Counted from the first letter of the stretch, positions 37,958-48,374 are shown. The stretch is 64,000 nt of DNA from Catenulispora sp. GP43 (GCF_041260665.1 NZ_JBGCCT010000021.1:150392-214391); one strand, 5' to 3'. Made by a program: numbers and translations. The notes: generated by a model not told the origin, from the sequence alone.

Positions 37958-37991
37958 GAACCGTGCTGGCGGGTTTCCTCGCACACGGCTC
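37958..37991 (-). ncRNA. Group II intron domain V
   Basis: The 34-nt element begins GAGCCGTGTGC and ends GCACGGTTC, with a GAAA-containing loop. This is the most conserved group II intron motif and the catalytic core of the ribozyme. Confidence 0.85.
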
Positions 37992-37999
37992 TCCAGTGA

Positions 38000-38740
38000 T
38001 CATTTCCGGGTGGTGGCGGTGGCCCGTCCGTTGTGGATGTCGTGGTGGCACGCCGAGCAGACCACCAGGGTCTTGCGTCGGCGTGTCGCCATGAGGACCA
38101 CCCACGGTGGCGGTTCGGGCCGACCTGGCTTGTTGAGGTCCGCGAGTTTACGCAGGTGGTGGACTTGCAGTCCATCTCTTGCCTCGCAGAGCTCGCACTT
38201 CCCGGCCAGGAGCCGAAGGATCAACTCGTTGTGCCGGGTAGCCATGATCGGCTGTCGGTCGGCCAGGACGGCGGTGCGTTTGCGTTGGAGCGGGATCCCG
38301 CCGAAGCGGGCGACCAGTGGCAACTTGCCCTCCCGGCGCGCGGAAGCCTGGAAACAGGTCCGGGGTCCGTCGGGGGTGTCGATGGTCGTCTTGTACTTTC
38401 GGGCCATCGCGGCGACGGTGGACTTGTGCTTGGCTGCCAGGGTCTTGAGCATGGAGGTCTCCATGACCCAGTGCAGGCCGTTCAGGCGGAACACGTCCTG
38501 GGCGAGCAGGTAGTACTGGACGATCCCGCGATACTCGGCCCCGTACTTCTCGACGATCGTGTAGTCCTCGTCGTGGAGCAGCACGCCGCGAATCGCGGGC
38601 TTCCCGTTCGTCATGTAGCGGTGGCACCGCTCGCGGATCGCGGCTTTGGGCACGAACAGGCCCACGACACCGTTGACCGCCCGGCGACTGCCGGTGACCT
38701 TGGTGTCGTTGTGTTGGACCCGTATCTCATAGCTGTCGGC
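38000..38740 (-). pseudogene. Group II intron maturase, domain X and HNH part only
   Basis: Recognisable sequence starts at YEIRVQHNDTKVTGSRRAVN. It continues through maturase domain X (IRGVLLHDEDYTIVEKYGAE, YRGIVQYYLLAQDVFRLNGL, ASARREGKLPLVARFGG) to an HNH/En domain (CELCEARDGLQVHHLRKL, VVCSACHHDIHNGR). The reverse transcriptase with YADD is missing. The open frame continues upstream into unrelated DNA. Full-length intron proteins have about 550-600 residues, so less than half remains. Confidence 0.82.
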
Positions 38741-38929
38741 GTCGCTGAAATCCACCAGTAGGACCTTGATCGCGTCCACGTAATCCACCAGCCGGACCGG
38801 GGATCGTCGCCGTAATCCACCAGGGTGACGGCGGTCGTCTTCGACCCGGGTCCGGTCCTCCAACCAACCACGCTCCCGCTCACCGTGACGGTGAGGGCGA
38901 GGGAGCCGATGGCAAGGAGGACGTTCACG

Positions 38930-40120
38930 ATGGTGGACTTGATCGAGCTGTACGTGCACTGGTACGCCGGCCGCTCCAAGTCGGAGCTGGCTGAGAGCCT
39001 GGGCCTGGACCGGGGCACGATCCGCAAGTACCTGGCGCCGGCCGAGGCCGCTGGGCTGGTCCCGGGTGGTGAGCCGATCGGTGAGGAAGCTTGGCGGGCC
39101 AGGGTCGCCGAGTGGTTCCCGAAGGTGGCCGATGCCAAGCTGCGGCAGGTCACGTGGCCGGAGATCGCGGTGCACCGGGACTACATCGTCGAGCAGTTGA
39201 AGGCCGGGGTGACCAAGGCGACGATCCACCAGCGGCTGCGTGACGAGCACGGCTTGGAGGCGGGGCTGACTTCGCTGAAGCGGTGGATCGAGGCGAATCT
39301 GCCAGAGGAGGTGACGCGCGGGCAGGTCACAGTCTGGCGGCCGGAGGTGCCCGCTGGCAAGGAAGCGCAGATCGACTACGGCAGCCTGGGGATGTGGACG
39401 GACCCGGTGACCGGCAAGCGGCGGCGCATCTGGGCGTTCATCATGGTGCTGGCCAGCTCACGGCACATGTTCGTCCGGCCGGTGCTCACGATGGACCAGG
39501 CCAGCTGGACCGCAGCGCACGTGGCGGCGTTCGACTTCTTCGGCGGGGCCCCGCGCCGGCTGGTGCCGGACAACCTGAAGACCGGGGTGGACCGGCCGGA
39601 CCTCTACGATCCGAAGCTGAACCGCTCATACGGCGAGCTGGGGACGCACTACGGCACCTTGATCGACCCGGCTCGGGCACGCAAACCGAAGGACAAGCCA
39701 CGGGTCGAGAGACAAGTCCCTTATATCAGGGACTCGTTCTGGCGGGGCCGGGAGTTCGGCAGCATCGCCGAGATGCAGGCCGCCGCGATCACCTGGTGTC
39801 TGCAGGTCGCGGGCACCCGCGCGCACCGCGGGCTGGACGGGGCGATGCCGCTGGCGGTGTTCACCGCCGCCGAGCGCGAGGCGCTGATCCCGCTGCCACC
39901 AACCCGGTTCACTCTGGCGACCTGGTCGACAGCGAAGGTCGGCCCGGACTGCCATGTCAAGGTCGGCAAAGCGCTGTATTCGGTGCCGTGGAGACTGCTC
40001 GGGCAGCGGGTCGACGTGCGCGCCACCGCCACCATGGTGCAGGTCTTCCACGGCGGAGCCCTGGTCAAGACGCACGTCGCCGCGACGCGCGGCAAGCGCA
40101 CCGACCACGACGACCTGCTC
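38930..40120 (+). pseudogene. istA: istA transposase, 5' part (IS21 family)
   Basis: 397 codons from ATG 38930 (AAGGAGG nine bases upstream). The N-terminal HTH is KSELAESLGLDRGTIRKYLA. The rve-type DDE core has EAQIDYGSLGMWTDPVTGK with the first Asp, RRLVPDNLKTGVDRPDLYDP with the second, and RARKPKDKPRVERQVPYIRD with Glu. The frame is interrupted after GKRTDHDDLL at 40120 by a transposon. The remaining 153 codons lie at 49067-49525. Joining the two parts gives an exact in-frame 549-residue IstA. As it stands the frame reads into the transposon and stops at 40498. Confidence 0.9.
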
Positions 40121-40188
40121 TTAGTTACTTGGAATCTGACGTGCCGGGTGTTCGGCTCCGGTACGGTCTCGCCGGTATCGAAGGAGTC

Positions 40189-40494
40189 ATGGTGGGCATG
40201 GTGGTGCTCGAGGAGAAGTGGCCAGTCCTGGGCCGACACGAGAGAGCGGCCGAGTGGCTGGGGATCTGGGCCGACCTGGGGCGGGCGGCTCGCACGATTG
40301 ACGCCTACGCCCGAGGGCTGTCGGAGTACCTCGAGCTGTGCGAACGGGAGCGAGTGGATCCGGTCACCGCGAATCGGGCGCATGTCGCGGTGTTCGTCCG
40401 CGAACTCACCACCAGGCCCAGCCACCGCGGAGCGAACGTCGTATCGATCGATTCGGGCTCCGGATTGTCGAACGCGACGATCCAGCAGCGCCTA
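40189..40494 (+). pseudogene. Recombinase A of outer transposon, 5' part
   Basis: 102 codons of a tyrosine recombinase: core-binding SAM-like domain LGIWADLGRAARTIDAYARG, LSEYLELCERERVDPVTANR and DSGSGLSNATIQQRL. The frame is interrupted after QQRL by the inner transposon at 40495. The rest is at 45186-45950. Joined, they give 356 residues, against 357 in the intact inner homologue. The start is ATG 40189 or 40198; AAGGAG at 40181 suits the latter better. Confidence 0.85.
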
Positions 40495-40564
40495 TTAGTT
40501 ACGTGGAATCAGACCGGGTAGGCGATCATGTCTGCTCGGTACGACCACGAACTGAGGAGATCCG

Positions 40565-41638
40565 TTGGGCGCCGAAGTGGTGCTGGAGGACAAGTGGCCG
40601 GTGTTGGGCCGACACGAGCGAGCCGCGGTCTGGTTGCGAGTATGGACCGACCTCGGGCGAGCACCGCGGACGATCGACGCCTACGCCCGTGGGTTGGCCG
40701 AGTATCTGTCGGTGTGCGAGCGGGAGGCAGTCGACCCGATCACCGCGGACCGGGCGCACGTTGCCGTCTATGTTCGCGAACTGACGTCGCGCCCGAGCAA
40801 GCGTGGAACGAACGTGGTGTCGATCGATTCGGGGGCCGGGTTGTCGAACGCCACGCTTCAACAGCGGTTGGTGCCCGTGCGGCTGTTTTACGACTTCCTC
40901 ATCGAGGACGGGCTGCGCGACTCCAATCCGGTGGGCCGGGGTCGTTACACGCCTCGTGGTGGGTTCGGCGGACACGAGCGCGGCCTTGTTCCCCGCCTGG
41001 TCAAGCTGCCGTGGATCCCCAGCGAGCAGCAGTGGCTGGATGTCCTGGCGGCTGCTGCGGATGAGCCGATCCGGAACAGGGTGATGCTTGCGCTGGCCTA
41101 CGATGCCGCCTTGCGGCGCGAGGAGTTGTGCTCTCTGCGCACCGACGATGTGGACCCAGCGCATCGCATGCTTCGAATACGGGCGAAGACCACGAAGAAC
41201 CGCATGGAGCGCGTGGTGCCGTATTCGGCGACCACTGGTGTGCTGTTGTCGGACTACCTCGCCCACCGCGCGACGATCAGCCGGGAGCGGGGCCTGTTGT
41301 TTTTGTCGGAGTCTCGCCGCAACTACGGCGAGCCGTTGAGCCTGTGGACCTGGTCGAAAGTGGTGCGAAGGATCGCGCTGGCCTCCGGGGTCGAGCGATT
41401 CTCCACCCACACCACCCGGCACCTGTGTCTGACGGATCTGGCCCGGATGGGCTGGGAGCTCCACGCGATCGCCACGTTCGCCGGCCACCGCTCCACCGAG
41501 TCCACACTCCAGTACATCCACCTGTCCGGCCGGGACCTGGCCGAGAAGCTGCAGCGCGGCATGGAACAGATCCACGCGTGGCGGATGGAGATGCTGGCCA
41601 GCCTCAGCGAGCACAAGCCGGGAGCGATCAAGTCGTGA
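40565..41638 (+). CDS. Tyrosine recombinase A (inner transposon)
   Basis: A 357-residue protein; TTG start with GAGGAGAT seven bases upstream. The N-terminal SAM-like core-binding domain (VWLRVWTDLGRAPRTIDAYA) precedes the catalytic domain: Arg in YDAALRREELCSLRTDDV, the HxxR box HTTRHLCLTDLARMGWELHA, His in FAGHRSTEST, and nucleophile Tyr in LQYIHLSGRDL. All catalytic positions are present. Relatives act as the TnpA-like partner of Tn554-type transposons and need a second recombinase. It overlaps recombinase B by GTGA, indicating coupled synthesis. Confidence 0.88.
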   Translation: MGAEVVLEDKWPVLGRHERAAVWLRVWTDLGRAPRTIDAYARGLAEYLSVCEREAVDPITADRAHVAVYVRELTSRPSKRGTNVVSIDSGAGLSNATLQQRLVPVRLFYDFLIEDGLRDSNPVGRGRYTPRGGFGGHERGLVPRLVKLPWIPSEQQWLDVLAAAADEPIRNRVMLALAYDAALRREELCSLRTDDVDPAHRMLRIRAKTTKNRMERVVPYSATTGVLLSDYLAHRATISRERGLLFLSESRRNYGEPLSLWTWSKVVRRIALASGVERFSTHTTRHLCLTDLARMGWELHAIATFAGHRSTESTLQYIHLSGRDLAEKLQRGMEQIHAWRMEMLASLSEHKPGAIKS

Positions 41639-43947
41639 CCGCACTGTCCTCGGCGGCCGTCAACCTGACGGCCGCGGCTCCCGCCTGGACCTGGCCGATC
41701 AGCCCGGCGAAGTACGACTCCTCGGCTGCGCTCACCGGCCTTGAGCTGTCCGCGCTCGAGGAGCTGGGCTGGGGGCTGCGCCAGTGGCCGGACCGGTGGC
41801 AGGATCCGCATCAGGCCCAGTGGCGGGCAATCCACCGACTCGTCCAGCCTCTCGCCGCCGCCCGGGAGCACCTCGACGTCGCAGATAACGTATTCCACCG
41901 CCGCTCGGCGGTCGACGCCGTCGCGCTGCTGCTGCGCGGGTGCGCCACGCAGCGCAGGAGCTTCTGGGCCTGGGACGCATCGGCTTGGGCCGACGTGCTG
42001 GGGACCAGCGGGAAGGCGTATCGGCGGGCGTATCCGGGATGGGCCGACAGCTCCGCACGCTCCTATGCGATCGCGATGGCATACCTGTTCGGGTTCGCCG
42101 ACCTGCAGCTGCTGGGCAATGTCGGGCGCACCGCCGTCGCTCGGAAGGTGTTCGGGCAGGCCCGTGTCGATGAGGCCATCGATCAGGTCACCGCGGTGCT
42201 GCACGGCTGGGGGCAGCGGTCCCCGCAGGTCACCGCCAGAACCGTGGGCCTGCTCAGTCATTCGATGCTGCTCAACCGCAGCCCGTTGCTGGCGGATCTG
42301 ACACCGGAGGTCCTGCAGCAGCTGCGCACCAACACGACGATTCCCTACTCCCTGCGCCAGAACTTCCACAGCGTCCACCGGGCGCTGGCCGCGCTCGGCC
42401 TGACCAGCCCGCCGCAACCGCCGACTCGGCTTAGCCCGCCGCCGGTGGAAGGCGTGTCCGAGCCGTGGGCGCAGTGGGTGCAGCGCTGGTGCGACACCTC
42501 CACGCTGCCGCCGCGCAGCCGTAGATGCCGACGCACCCAGATGCTCCGCATCGGACGCTGGCTGGCTGCCGAACACCCCGAGGTCCAGCAGCCGGAGCAG
42601 TGGACGCGCGAGCTGTGCGCCGCCTGGGTGGCCGCCGTCGACCGCATGCGCATCGGCGACTACACCCAGACCGACATCGCCGTGCACGAGCGCATCGGCG
42701 AACCCCTGATGCCCAGGACCAAGAGCGGCCTTCTCGCCGGGGCCCGCCAGCTGTTTCGCGACTGTCAGGAATGGGGGTGGATACCACGGCGTTTCGACCC
42801 GACCCGCGCCCTGGCAACACCCAGGAGCATCAAAGCACTGATCGGTCCGGACCCTCGCGTGATCGCCGACGACATCTGGGCGAAGCTTCTGTGGGCCGGC
42901 CTCAACATCGAGCACTGCGACATCTACGCGCAACCCGTCGGCCGCCTCCACCCGATCGAGCTGCTCCGAGCACTGGCGATGACCTGGCTGTTCGGCGGGC
43001 TGCGCTCCGATGAGATCGTCCGGCTGCGGGTGGGCTGCATCCGCTGGCAACGCGACGACGTCCGCGTTCCCGGCACCGACAACGAAGTCCTCGCCAAAGA
43101 CGCGGTCTGCCTGCTCGATATCCCGGTGCACAAGACCGGAACCGCCTTCACCAAACCGGTGGACCCGCTGCTGGGACAGGCTATCGCCGCCTGGGAATCA
43201 GTCCGCCCCACACAGCCCGCCGCCGTCGACCGCAAGACCGGCGAGCACGTCCAGCTGCTGTTCTCCTACCGGGCCCAAGGCATCGGCGGACGCTACCTCA
43301 ACGATCGCATCATCCCCGCGCTGTGCGCCAAGGCCGGCGTCCCGACCAGCGACGTCCGCGGCAACATCACCAGCCACCGAGCCCGCTCCACCATCGCCAG
43401 CCAGCTCTACAACGCCAAGGAACCAATGACGCTTTTCGAGCTGCAGGCCTGGCTCGGGCACCGCTCACCCGCAGCCACCCAGCACTACGCCAAGATCGCA
43501 CCGATCACCCTGGCGAAGGCCTACAGCGACGCCGGATACTTCGCCCGCAACGTGCGCACCATCGAAGTCCTCGTCGACCGGGACGCCGTCACCTCCGGCG
43601 CGGCCGCGGCCGGCGAGCCCTGGCAGTTCTACGACCTCGGCCACGGCTACTGCACCTACACGTTCTTCGAACAGTGCCAGCACCGGATGGCCTGCGCCAG
43701 GTGCGACTTCTACACGCCCAAAGCCTCCAGCAAAGGTCAACTGCTGGAGGCAAAGGACAACCTGCAGCGCATGCTGGCCAACATCCCGCTCACCGACGAC
43801 GAACGGGCCGCCGTTGATGACGGGCAGACAGCCCTTGACCAACTCCTGGAACGGCTGATCGACACACCCACCCCCGCCGGCGCCACGCCGCGGGAGCTCG
43901 GCATCCCGGCGACGGCGACACTCCTGCCGATCATCGAGGTGAAGTAG
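41635..43947 (+). CDS. Large tyrosine recombinase B (inner transposon)
   Basis: A 770-residue protein with GTG start within the stop of recombinase A. The first ~390 residues are a long helical region with no catalytic motif. The catalytic part follows: Arg in FGGLRSDEIVRLRVGCIRW, HxxR box SHRARSTIASQLYNAKEPMT, AWLGHRSPAATQHYAKI with His and nucleophile Tyr. The C-terminal tail has a cysteine/histidine cluster (YTFFEQCQHRMACARCDFYT), possibly zinc binding. The layout matches the TnpB-like second recombinase of Tn554-type elements. It is close to the outer-copy homologue over its whole length. Confidence 0.87.
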   Translation: MTALSSAAVNLTAAAPAWTWPISPAKYDSSAALTGLELSALEELGWGLRQWPDRWQDPHQAQWRAIHRLVQPLAAAREHLDVADNVFHRRSAVDAVALLLRGCATQRRSFWAWDASAWADVLGTSGKAYRRAYPGWADSSARSYAIAMAYLFGFADLQLLGNVGRTAVARKVFGQARVDEAIDQVTAVLHGWGQRSPQVTARTVGLLSHSMLLNRSPLLADLTPEVLQQLRTNTTIPYSLRQNFHSVHRALAALGLTSPPQPPTRLSPPPVEGVSEPWAQWVQRWCDTSTLPPRSRRCRRTQMLRIGRWLAAEHPEVQQPEQWTRELCAAWVAAVDRMRIGDYTQTDIAVHERIGEPLMPRTKSGLLAGARQLFRDCQEWGWIPRRFDPTRALATPRSIKALIGPDPRVIADDIWAKLLWAGLNIEHCDIYAQPVGRLHPIELLRALAMTWLFGGLRSDEIVRLRVGCIRWQRDDVRVPGTDNEVLAKDAVCLLDIPVHKTGTAFTKPVDPLLGQAIAAWESVRPTQPAAVDRKTGEHVQLLFSYRAQGIGGRYLNDRIIPALCAKAGVPTSDVRGNITSHRARSTIASQLYNAKEPMTLFELQAWLGHRSPAATQHYAKIAPITLAKAYSDAGYFARNVRTIEVLVDRDAVTSGAAAAGEPWQFYDLGHGYCTYTFFEQCQHRMACARCDFYTPKASSKGQLLEAKDNLQRMLANIPLTDDERAAVDDGQTALDQLLERLIDTPTPAGATPRELGIPATATLLPIIEVK

Positions 43948-43997
43948 AAACCGGCATAGACCCGGGCCGATTGCAAAGCTCCGATGGCAGGCGGCCG

Positions 43998-45083
43998 TTA
44001 GATGTCGGAGCGGCGCAGATTGTCGTCGAGGTGTTCCATCTCGACGTCCACCGCGTACACCACGAAGTCCTTCGTGATCGGCAACACTGTGATCCAATCG
44101 GCCGCGCTGAGCAAACTTGCCATCGCGCAGAGAAGGCCCCTGCCCATGTCGGAGCAGGTCAACGTGAGTTCCTGGGCCAGAAGACGTGCGACGTCAGAGA
44201 CCGCGCCAAGGTCCACCGACGTCTCGTGGGCCATGTCCGCCGGCGACCAGATGACATCCGAGTCGGGTTTGTCGGCCAGGTGAACGCGCCGATCCTCATC
44301 GAGGCCGACATGGATGGTGAAATCGGTCGGATCCGCGCGCTCGTCGTACATGAGCGCGATGCAATAGGCGGGGGTATCGATCGCCAGATCGCGAACGGAG
44401 CGAGGGATCTGGGTGAGCAACTCTTGTTGGACCGTTGCCCAGGCGTCTTCGACTGTGAAGCCCACTGGCGGACGCTCGTACTTCACCTGCGGAGAGCCCA
44501 GACGCTCGGAAATCTCCAGACGGACCAGTCCTTCGTCGTCGTAGACGGCGTCGATGGCTGTATAGAACCTGAGTGGAAGCAGGGCTCCGGATTGCCTGTC
44601 TCCATGATGGGTCACGATGCGAGTCACCTGGTCGTCGGTGTAGTCGTAGGTCTCGCAACCCCCGCCACCGGTGGCGACCATCGCCACCGACCGCATGCGG
44701 CCTGCCTCAAAGCCGAACTCGTGCAGGTAGATCGGGCGGCCGTCGGCATGAAAGTGGGCTTCCTCGACGGTGTCGACCAGGTATGTGCGAAAAGTCTCGT
44801 AGTAGAGCTTGCCGCCGAGGAAGCCGCTGTATTCGAGCATGGCCACCAGACGATCGTCCGCGTCGAACCCGATCTGGAAATGGTCTTGCGCCAGGTCCGG
44901 CCGCTCGGCAAGGCGATGCCCCGGATGACTCAGGTCCCGCTGGTAGTGAAGGGGACGGAGGTCGAACGCCTCGTCGTCGTACCATTCCCAGCGAACGACG
45001 GCTGCGTGCGCGGCCGTCCGATGGACGTCGTATTCCGCGGCCAGGCGGGCGAAGCGTTCATCGAGGCCAGACAGATCGATCAT
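43998..45083 (-). CDS. Cargo protein of inner transposon, family unknown
   Basis: A 361-residue protein read opposite to the recombinases. I do not recognise it. Segments include LAAEYDVHRTAAHAAVVRWE, DHFQIGFDADDRLVAMLEYS, YETFRTYLVDTVEEAHFHAD, YDYTDDQVTRIVTHHG and YRAIDAVY-like YTAIDAVYDDEGLVRLEISE. The alternation of strands and acidic turns (ETYDYTDDQV; DGRPIYLHEF) recalls RHS/YD-repeat or bacterial immunity-type proteins. There is no signal peptide or membrane span. It is the only passenger of this element and probably benefits the host, but its function is open. Confidence 0.65.
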   Translation of the reverse strand: MIDLSGLDERFARLAAEYDVHRTAAHAAVVRWEWYDDEAFDLRPLHYQRDLSHPGHRLAERPDLAQDHFQIGFDADDRLVAMLEYSGFLGGKLYYETFRTYLVDTVEEAHFHADGRPIYLHEFGFEAGRMRSVAMVATGGGGCETYDYTDDQVTRIVTHHGDRQSGALLPLRFYTAIDAVYDDEGLVRLEISERLGSPQVKYERPPVGFTVEDAWATVQQELLTQIPRSVRDLAIDTPAYCIALMYDERADPTDFTIHVGLDEDRRVHLADKPDSDVIWSPADMAHETSVDLGAVSDVARLLAQELTLTCSDMGRGLLCAMASLLSAADWITVLPITKDFVVYAVDVEMEHLDDNLRRSDI

Positions 45084-45185
45084 GCTTCAGATCCTACGGC
45101 GACGACGGTAACCAGTTGACGACCGGGCGTCGGTTGGCGGCTCCGATGAACCCGTCCAGGTTGACAAGTCAGATTCCACATAATG

Positions 45186-45950
45186 GTTCCGGTCCGGCTG
45201 TTCTACGACCACCTGATCGAGGAGGGCCTGCGGGAGTCCAACCCGGTCGGGCGCGGGAAGTACACGCCGGGCCGACGGTTCGGAGGGCACGATCGCGGCC
45301 TGGTCCCGCGGCTGGTGAAGCTGCCGTGGATTCCTGACGAGCGTCAGTGGCTGGAGCTGCTGGCGGTCGCTTCCCGCGAGCCGATCCGCAACCGCGTGAT
45401 GCTCGCGCTGTCCTACGACGCGGCGCTACGCAGGGAGGAGCTGTGCACGCTGCGCACCGACGACCTGGACCCGGCTCACCGGACGGTGCGGATCAGAGCG
45501 GAGAACACCAAGAATCGGCTGGAGCGAGTAGTGCCCTACTCGGTGCCGACCGGGATGCTGCTGGCTGCATACCTCGCTCATCGCGCGACGATCAGCCGGG
45601 CAAGGGGCCTGCTGTTCCTGTCGGAGTCGCGCCGCAACTTCGGCGATCCGGTGAGCTTGTGGACCTGGTCGAAGGTCGTGCGGCGGGTCGCGGACGAGGC
45701 CGGGATCGCCCGCTTCTCGACGCACACCTGCCGACACCTGTGTCTGACCGACCTGGCCCGGATGGGCTGGGAGCTGCACGCGATCTCGACCTTCGCCGGC
45801 CATCGCTCGGGTGAGTCGACGCTGCGCTACATCCACCTGTCCGGCAGGGACCTGGCCGACAAGCTGAACCGGACGATGGACCACATCCACGCCTGGCGCA
45901 CCCAGTCGCTCGCCGCGATGGACGGCACCGCTTCGGAGGCCGGGCGATGA
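45186..45950 (+). pseudogene. Recombinase A of outer transposon, 3' part
   Basis: 255 codons including the stop, starting VPVRLFYDHLIEEGLRESNP. The catalytic residues are intact: Arg in YDAALRREELCTLRTDDLD, HTCRHLCLTDLARMGWELHA, FAGHRSGESTLRYIHLS. ATG at 45183 makes a start possible, but the product would lack the N-terminal DNA-binding domain. It overlaps recombinase B by ATGA. Confidence 0.85.
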
Positions 45951-48229
45951 CCGTCGCGGTGATCGACGAGACAGCGGGGCGGCTACTGGACGCCGCCGAC
46001 TTCGACCGGCGCGAGCTGTCCCGGCGGGAGCGGCATTGCCTCGTCGAGCTCGGCGCGGATCTGCTGCGCCGCCAGAACTACCGGGATGACCAGCGTCTGT
46101 GGCGGCCGATTGGCAGACTGCTGCAACCCCTGGAGGCGGCCCGCGCGTCCCTGCGCTGGCAGCCTCCGGATCTGCGCCACCAGCGGCGTTTCGCGATCGA
46201 CGCCATCGGCCTGGTGCTCATGCGCAGCGGGCAGCTGGGCACCGCGTTCTGGCAGTGGACCGCCGAGGACTGGACGGCCCTGATCGGCGCCGGCGCGGAG
46301 GAGTTCGGCCGACCGTGGGAGGGCTGGCTCGACAAGGGCACGCGTCCCTACGTCCTGGCCTACGGCTATCTGCTGGCCGGGTTCACCGAGCTGCACAGCA
46401 TCGGCCGATTCCACCGCCCGGCTCTGGCCTGGCGCGTCTTCGGCCGCGAGCCCGTCGACGCGGCGGTCGACCAGGTCCAGCAGGTCCTGGCCGGATGGGG
46501 ATACGGCGGCACCGAGGACCGGTGGGCCACCGCGACCTGCCAGCTGCTGCTTATCAACCGCAGCCCGCTGCTGGCCGATCTCACCGACGACCTGTTCCAT
46601 CGAGTACGCCGCGATCGGCTGCTGGGCGGGCGCCTCGACGGCTCCGTCCACGGCGTCCATCGGGCCGTGGCCCAGCTCGGGATCGTCACGCCGCCTGCGA
46701 CCGTCGGCTCGGGCCCGGTGCCGATCTCCGGCGCAGCGGAGGCGTGGACGTCGATGCTCGAGCGCTGGTTCGCCACCTCGACGCTCACCCCGAAGACCCG
46801 CGGCATCACGCGGAACGTGATCGCGAAGGCCGGACGGTGGCTGGCCGCCGAGCACCCCGACGTCGTCGGACCTGCGGACTGGACGCGGCAGACCTGCGCT
46901 TCGTGGGTTGCCGCGATCGACCGGATGACCGTCGGCGAGCATGTCGAACGCGTCCCGGCCGGGCGGGCCGGTGAACCGGTGAAGCCCAAGACCAAGGCCG
47001 GCTACCTGCGGATGACGCGAACCTTCTTCCGCGACCTGCAGGAGTGGGAGTGGATACCCCGACGCTTCGATCCCCGCACCGCCCTGGCCACACCGCGCAG
47101 CATCAAAGCACTGACCGGCCCGGATCCTCGCGTGATCGCCGATGATGTGTGGGCGAAGCTGTTGTGGGCGGGTCTGAACCTGGAGACCGGGGATCTGGCG
47201 CTTTCCGCCGGTCGCGGCTATCCGCTGGAGCTGGTCCGGGCGATCACCCTCGTCTGGCTGTTCAGCGGGCAGCGCAGTGACGAGATCGCTCGTCTGCGCG
47301 TCGGCTGCATCCGCTGGCAGCACGACGGCCACGGCATCCGCGCCGACGACGACACCGTCCTGGTCCGCGACGCCGTCTGCCTGCTGGACGTCCCCACGCA
47401 CAAGACCGGCGGCGCCTTCACCAAGCCCGTCGACCCGCTGCTCGGGCAGGCCCTCGAGGCATGGCAGCAGGTCCGCCCGGGCCAGCCGACGATGCTCGAC
47501 CGCAAGACCGGCGAGAATGTCCACTTCCTGTTCGCGTTCCGCGCCCAGCGGGTCGACAAGCACTACATCAACAACAGCATCATCCCGACCCTCTGCCGCA
47601 AGGCCGGCGTCCCGGCCGCCGACGTCCGCGGCGCGATCACCAGCCATCGGGCCCGTTCCACCATCGCCAGCCAGCTCTACGACGCCAAGGAACCGATGAC
47701 GCTGTTCGAGCTGCAAGCCTGGCTCGGACACTCCTCACCGGAGTCCACCAGGCACTACGCCAAGATCACCCCGAACACGCTGACCCGCGCCTACCGCGAC
47801 GCCGGATACTTCGAGCGCAACGTCCGCACCATCGAAGTGCTCATCGACCGCGACGCGATCGCCAGCGGGCAGGCGGCTGTCGGCGAGCCCTGGCAGCACT
47901 ACGACCTTGGCCACGGGCTCTGCGGATACACGTTCTTCGAACAGTGCCCACACCGCATGGCCTGCGCAAAGTGCGACTTCTACACGCCGAAGAACTCCTC
48001 CAATGCCCAGCTCCTCGAGGCGAAGACCAACCTGCAGAAGATGCTCACCGCCATCCCGCTCACCGACGACGAACGCGAAGCCGTCGACGACGGTCAAGCC
48101 GCGCTGAGCAGGCTGCTCGACCGTCTCGCCGACGTCCCGACTCCCGCCGGACCCACACCACGGCAGCTTGAGGTTCCGCCGTCGGCAACCTTGCTCCCAA
48201 TCGTCGATATTCGTTCCCAGCTAAGGTGA
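45947..48229 (+). CDS. Large tyrosine recombinase B (outer transposon)
   Basis: A 760-residue homologue of the inner recombinase B; the ATG overlaps the recombinase A stop. Motifs: FSGQRSDEIARLRVGCIRW (Arg), SHRARSTIASQLYDAKEPMT, AWLGHSSPESTRHYAKI, and the C-terminal Cys/His segment YTFFEQCPHRMACAKCDFYT. It is intact, so the outer element retains one functional recombinase and might be mobilised by the inner copy's recombinase A. Confidence 0.87.
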   Translation: MTVAVIDETAGRLLDAADFDRRELSRRERHCLVELGADLLRRQNYRDDQRLWRPIGRLLQPLEAARASLRWQPPDLRHQRRFAIDAIGLVLMRSGQLGTAFWQWTAEDWTALIGAGAEEFGRPWEGWLDKGTRPYVLAYGYLLAGFTELHSIGRFHRPALAWRVFGREPVDAAVDQVQQVLAGWGYGGTEDRWATATCQLLLINRSPLLADLTDDLFHRVRRDRLLGGRLDGSVHGVHRAVAQLGIVTPPATVGSGPVPISGAAEAWTSMLERWFATSTLTPKTRGITRNVIAKAGRWLAAEHPDVVGPADWTRQTCASWVAAIDRMTVGEHVERVPAGRAGEPVKPKTKAGYLRMTRTFFRDLQEWEWIPRRFDPRTALATPRSIKALTGPDPRVIADDVWAKLLWAGLNLETGDLALSAGRGYPLELVRAITLVWLFSGQRSDEIARLRVGCIRWQHDGHGIRADDDTVLVRDAVCLLDVPTHKTGGAFTKPVDPLLGQALEAWQQVRPGQPTMLDRKTGENVHFLFAFRAQRVDKHYINNSIIPTLCRKAGVPAADVRGAITSHRARSTIASQLYDAKEPMTLFELQAWLGHSSPESTRHYAKITPNTLTRAYRDAGYFERNVRTIEVLIDRDAIASGQAAVGEPWQHYDLGHGLCGYTFFEQCPHRMACAKCDFYTPKNSSNAQLLEAKTNLQKMLTAIPLTDDEREAVDDGQAALSRLLDRLADVPTPAGPTPRQLEVPPSATLLPIVDIRSQLR

Positions 48230-48374
48230 TCCGCCCACGACATTCTGACCTGCGTCGATCAGTTAGATGGGACGATCCGGGGAGCACGATACCCACCTAT
48301 GTCGTTCCGGACCCGCGATGGAATTGCATCCTGTTGGCCCGTCGGAGGTTCGGTGCGGCTGATTCGGGCTCCAG

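Larger units (their letters stand above)
37905..38740 (-). mobile_element. 3' remnant of a group II intron
   Basis: On the minus strand a maturase C-terminus is followed by a typical domain V (37958-37991) and a domain VI-like tail, and ends near 37905 inside the IS630 transposase, between codons for DN and LNTH of relatives. The 5' ribozyme domains I-IV and the reverse transcriptase domain are absent, so the copy cannot splice or move. Confidence 0.75.
40495..45183. mobile_element. Inner two-recombinase transposon (4689 bp), intact
   Basis: Left end TTAGTTACGTGGAATCAGAC, right end GTCAGATTCCACATAA, nearly the same as the ends of the outer element. It sits within the outer recombinase A gene, with two extra bases (TG, 45184-45185) at the right junction. 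It carries intact recombinases A and B, overlapping by GTGA, and one opposite-strand cargo gene. Confidence 0.82.

Noticed and set aside
41323..47731. Minus-strand frames opposite recombinases B (41323-43131, 45983-47731)
   Set aside because: Shadow frames; Arg/Gly/Ala/Pro-rich and without motifs.
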